From Nocardia aurantiaca (GTDB lineage: Bacteria; Actinomycetota; Actinomycetes; Mycobacteriales; Mycobacteriaceae), in the NCBI RefSeq assembly GCF_009708175.1, contig NZ_WMBB01000003.1, positions 186,001 to 250,000 of the forward strand: a stretch of DNA of 64,000 nucleotides. Direction: 5' to 3'. The position numbers and the translations under genes were made by a program. Of this stretch, positions 63,352 through 64,000 are shown one piece after another (positions within the stretch are counted from its first letter, which is position 1; every line of letters starts with the position of its first letter). Under the pieces are notes generated by a model. It worked only from the letters and a program-made list of their open reading frames with translations, was not told where the DNA came from and searched no databases.

Positions 63352-64000
63352 GTGGGCCGCATCCCACCGCAGGAACAGTCGGAGAATCCGCCGAACCAGG
63401 TGACGCCCGCGGCGGCGAGCCGGTGGGCCATGCTCGCCGTACTGTGCGCGAGCCTGCTGCTGGTGGCGATGGACGCGACGATTCTCAATGTCGCTCTGCC
63501 GTCGCTCATCGATCACATGGAACCCAGTCCCATGGAACAGCTTTGGATCGTCGACCTGTACGGCCTGGTGCTGGGCGGCTTGCTCATCACCTGCGGCGCG
63601 ATCGGCGACCGGTACGGGCGCAAGCGGCTGTTCCTGTCCGGCTTCGTGCTTTTCGGCCTGGCCTCGGTGGTGGCGGCGACCGCGCACATGCCCGCGCAAC
63701 TCATCGCGGGACGCGCGTTGCTCGGTGTCGGCGGGGCCATGGTCATGCCATCCACGCTCTCGCTGATCCGCAATATCTTCACCGATGACAAGGAACGCAC
63801 CCTGGCCATCGGCATCTGGGCCTCGGTGGCCGGCGCGGGCGCGGCCATCGGCCCGCTGGTCGGCGGCCATCTGGTCGAGGCCTTCGGCTGGTCGGCGGCC
63901 TTCTGGCTGAATGTGCCGGTAGTGATCATCACGGTGGGCGCCGGGCTGTGGCTGCTGCCGGAATACAAGGCGCCACAGCACGGCAGCCTGGACTGGGCGA
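63352..64000 (+). CDS. DHA2-type MFS transporter, 3' end outside window
   Basis: From GTG at 63352 (GAGGAGG upstream) the frame stays open to the window end, about 216 residues. It contains the first helices (WAMLAVLCASLLLVAMDATILNVALP), the motif GDRYGRKRLFLSG and helices to VVIITVGAGLWLLP. The D-x-T-I-x-N-V-A-L-P motif marks the 14-TM EmrB/QacA branch of drug exporters. Incomplete. Confidence 0.88.
   Translation, partial: MGRIPPQEQSENPPNQVTPAAASRWAMLAVLCASLLLVAMDATILNVALPSLIDHMEPSPMEQLWIVDLYGLVLGGLLITCGAIGDRYGRKRLFLSGFVLFGLASVVAATAHMPAQLIAGRALLGVGGAMVMPSTLSLIRNIFTDDKERTLAIGIWASVAGAGAAIGPLVGGHLVEAFGWSAAFWLNVPVVIITVGAGLWLLPEYKAPQHGSLDWA

Noticed and set aside
1..64000. CRISPR arrays, insertion sequences, phage genes
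   Set aside because: None seen: no regular spacer repeats, no transposase or integrase-like protein, no terminal inverted repeats with target duplications.

Overview
The window is a GC-rich (about 70%) actinomycete chromosome segment, most likely Nocardia or a close relative. That placement is an inference from codon use, leaderless and GTG starts, a DUF222/HNH protein, MMPL and SARP families and a tRNA-Ala(GGC). No rRNA gene, CRISPR array or insertion sequence was seen. Most of it is specialised metabolism.

Region 1 (1-21855): the 3' part of a LuxR-type regulator, then a long, mostly translationally coupled operon for a reducing type II polyketide or fatty-acid-like pathway. It encodes malonyltransferase, ACP, ketoreductase, two hot-dog dehydratases, one intact ketosynthase (KS), one KS lacking the active-site Cys, one natural fusion of an intact KS with a Cys-less chain-length-factor-like half, a KAS III-like enzyme, a SnoaL-like protein, an FAD monooxygenase, a methyltransferase and an enoyl/quinone reductase. 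DUF4267, DUF1772, a large SARP regulator, DUF2505, an SDR and an MMPL exporter follow. A textbook SARP operator (two TCGAG heptamers 11 bp apart, 8 bp before a -10) lies upstream of the malonyltransferase gene.

Region 2 (22122-29316): a compact five-gene operon (SWIM-like protein, unknown, vWA protein, MoxR-type AAA ATPase, DUF5682), closed by a perfect hairpin. It resembles MoxR-vWA regulatory or conflict-type modules.

Region 3 (29561-50828): a secreted SRPBCC protein, then a lipopeptide operon (SDR, P450, stand-alone condensation-like acyltransferase, two-module NRPS with thioesterase, ACP, acyl-CoA dehydrogenase, fatty acyl-AMP ligase). Next come an FAD monooxygenase, a divergent SARP and TetR pair, and a terpene operon (P450, terpene synthase, prenyl diphosphate synthase). 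Two nearly identical SARP-type promoters (CTAACCS heptamers 11 bp apart, 8 bp, TAGCGT, 6 bp, ATG) drive the FAD monooxygenase and the terpene operon as leaderless messages. This ties the two loci into one regulon.

Region 4 (51031-64000): mainly housekeeping or accessory genes. These are tRNA-Ala, DUF222/HNH with a degraded HNH core, a small protein behind 20-bp repeats, a DsbA-like thioredoxin, an MFS pump, phosphoglucomutase, a crcB-DUF190-crcB fluoride operon, a TetR regulator, a sugar-lactone oxidase, two helical small proteins, MscL and the start of a 14-TM MFS exporter cut by the window edge.
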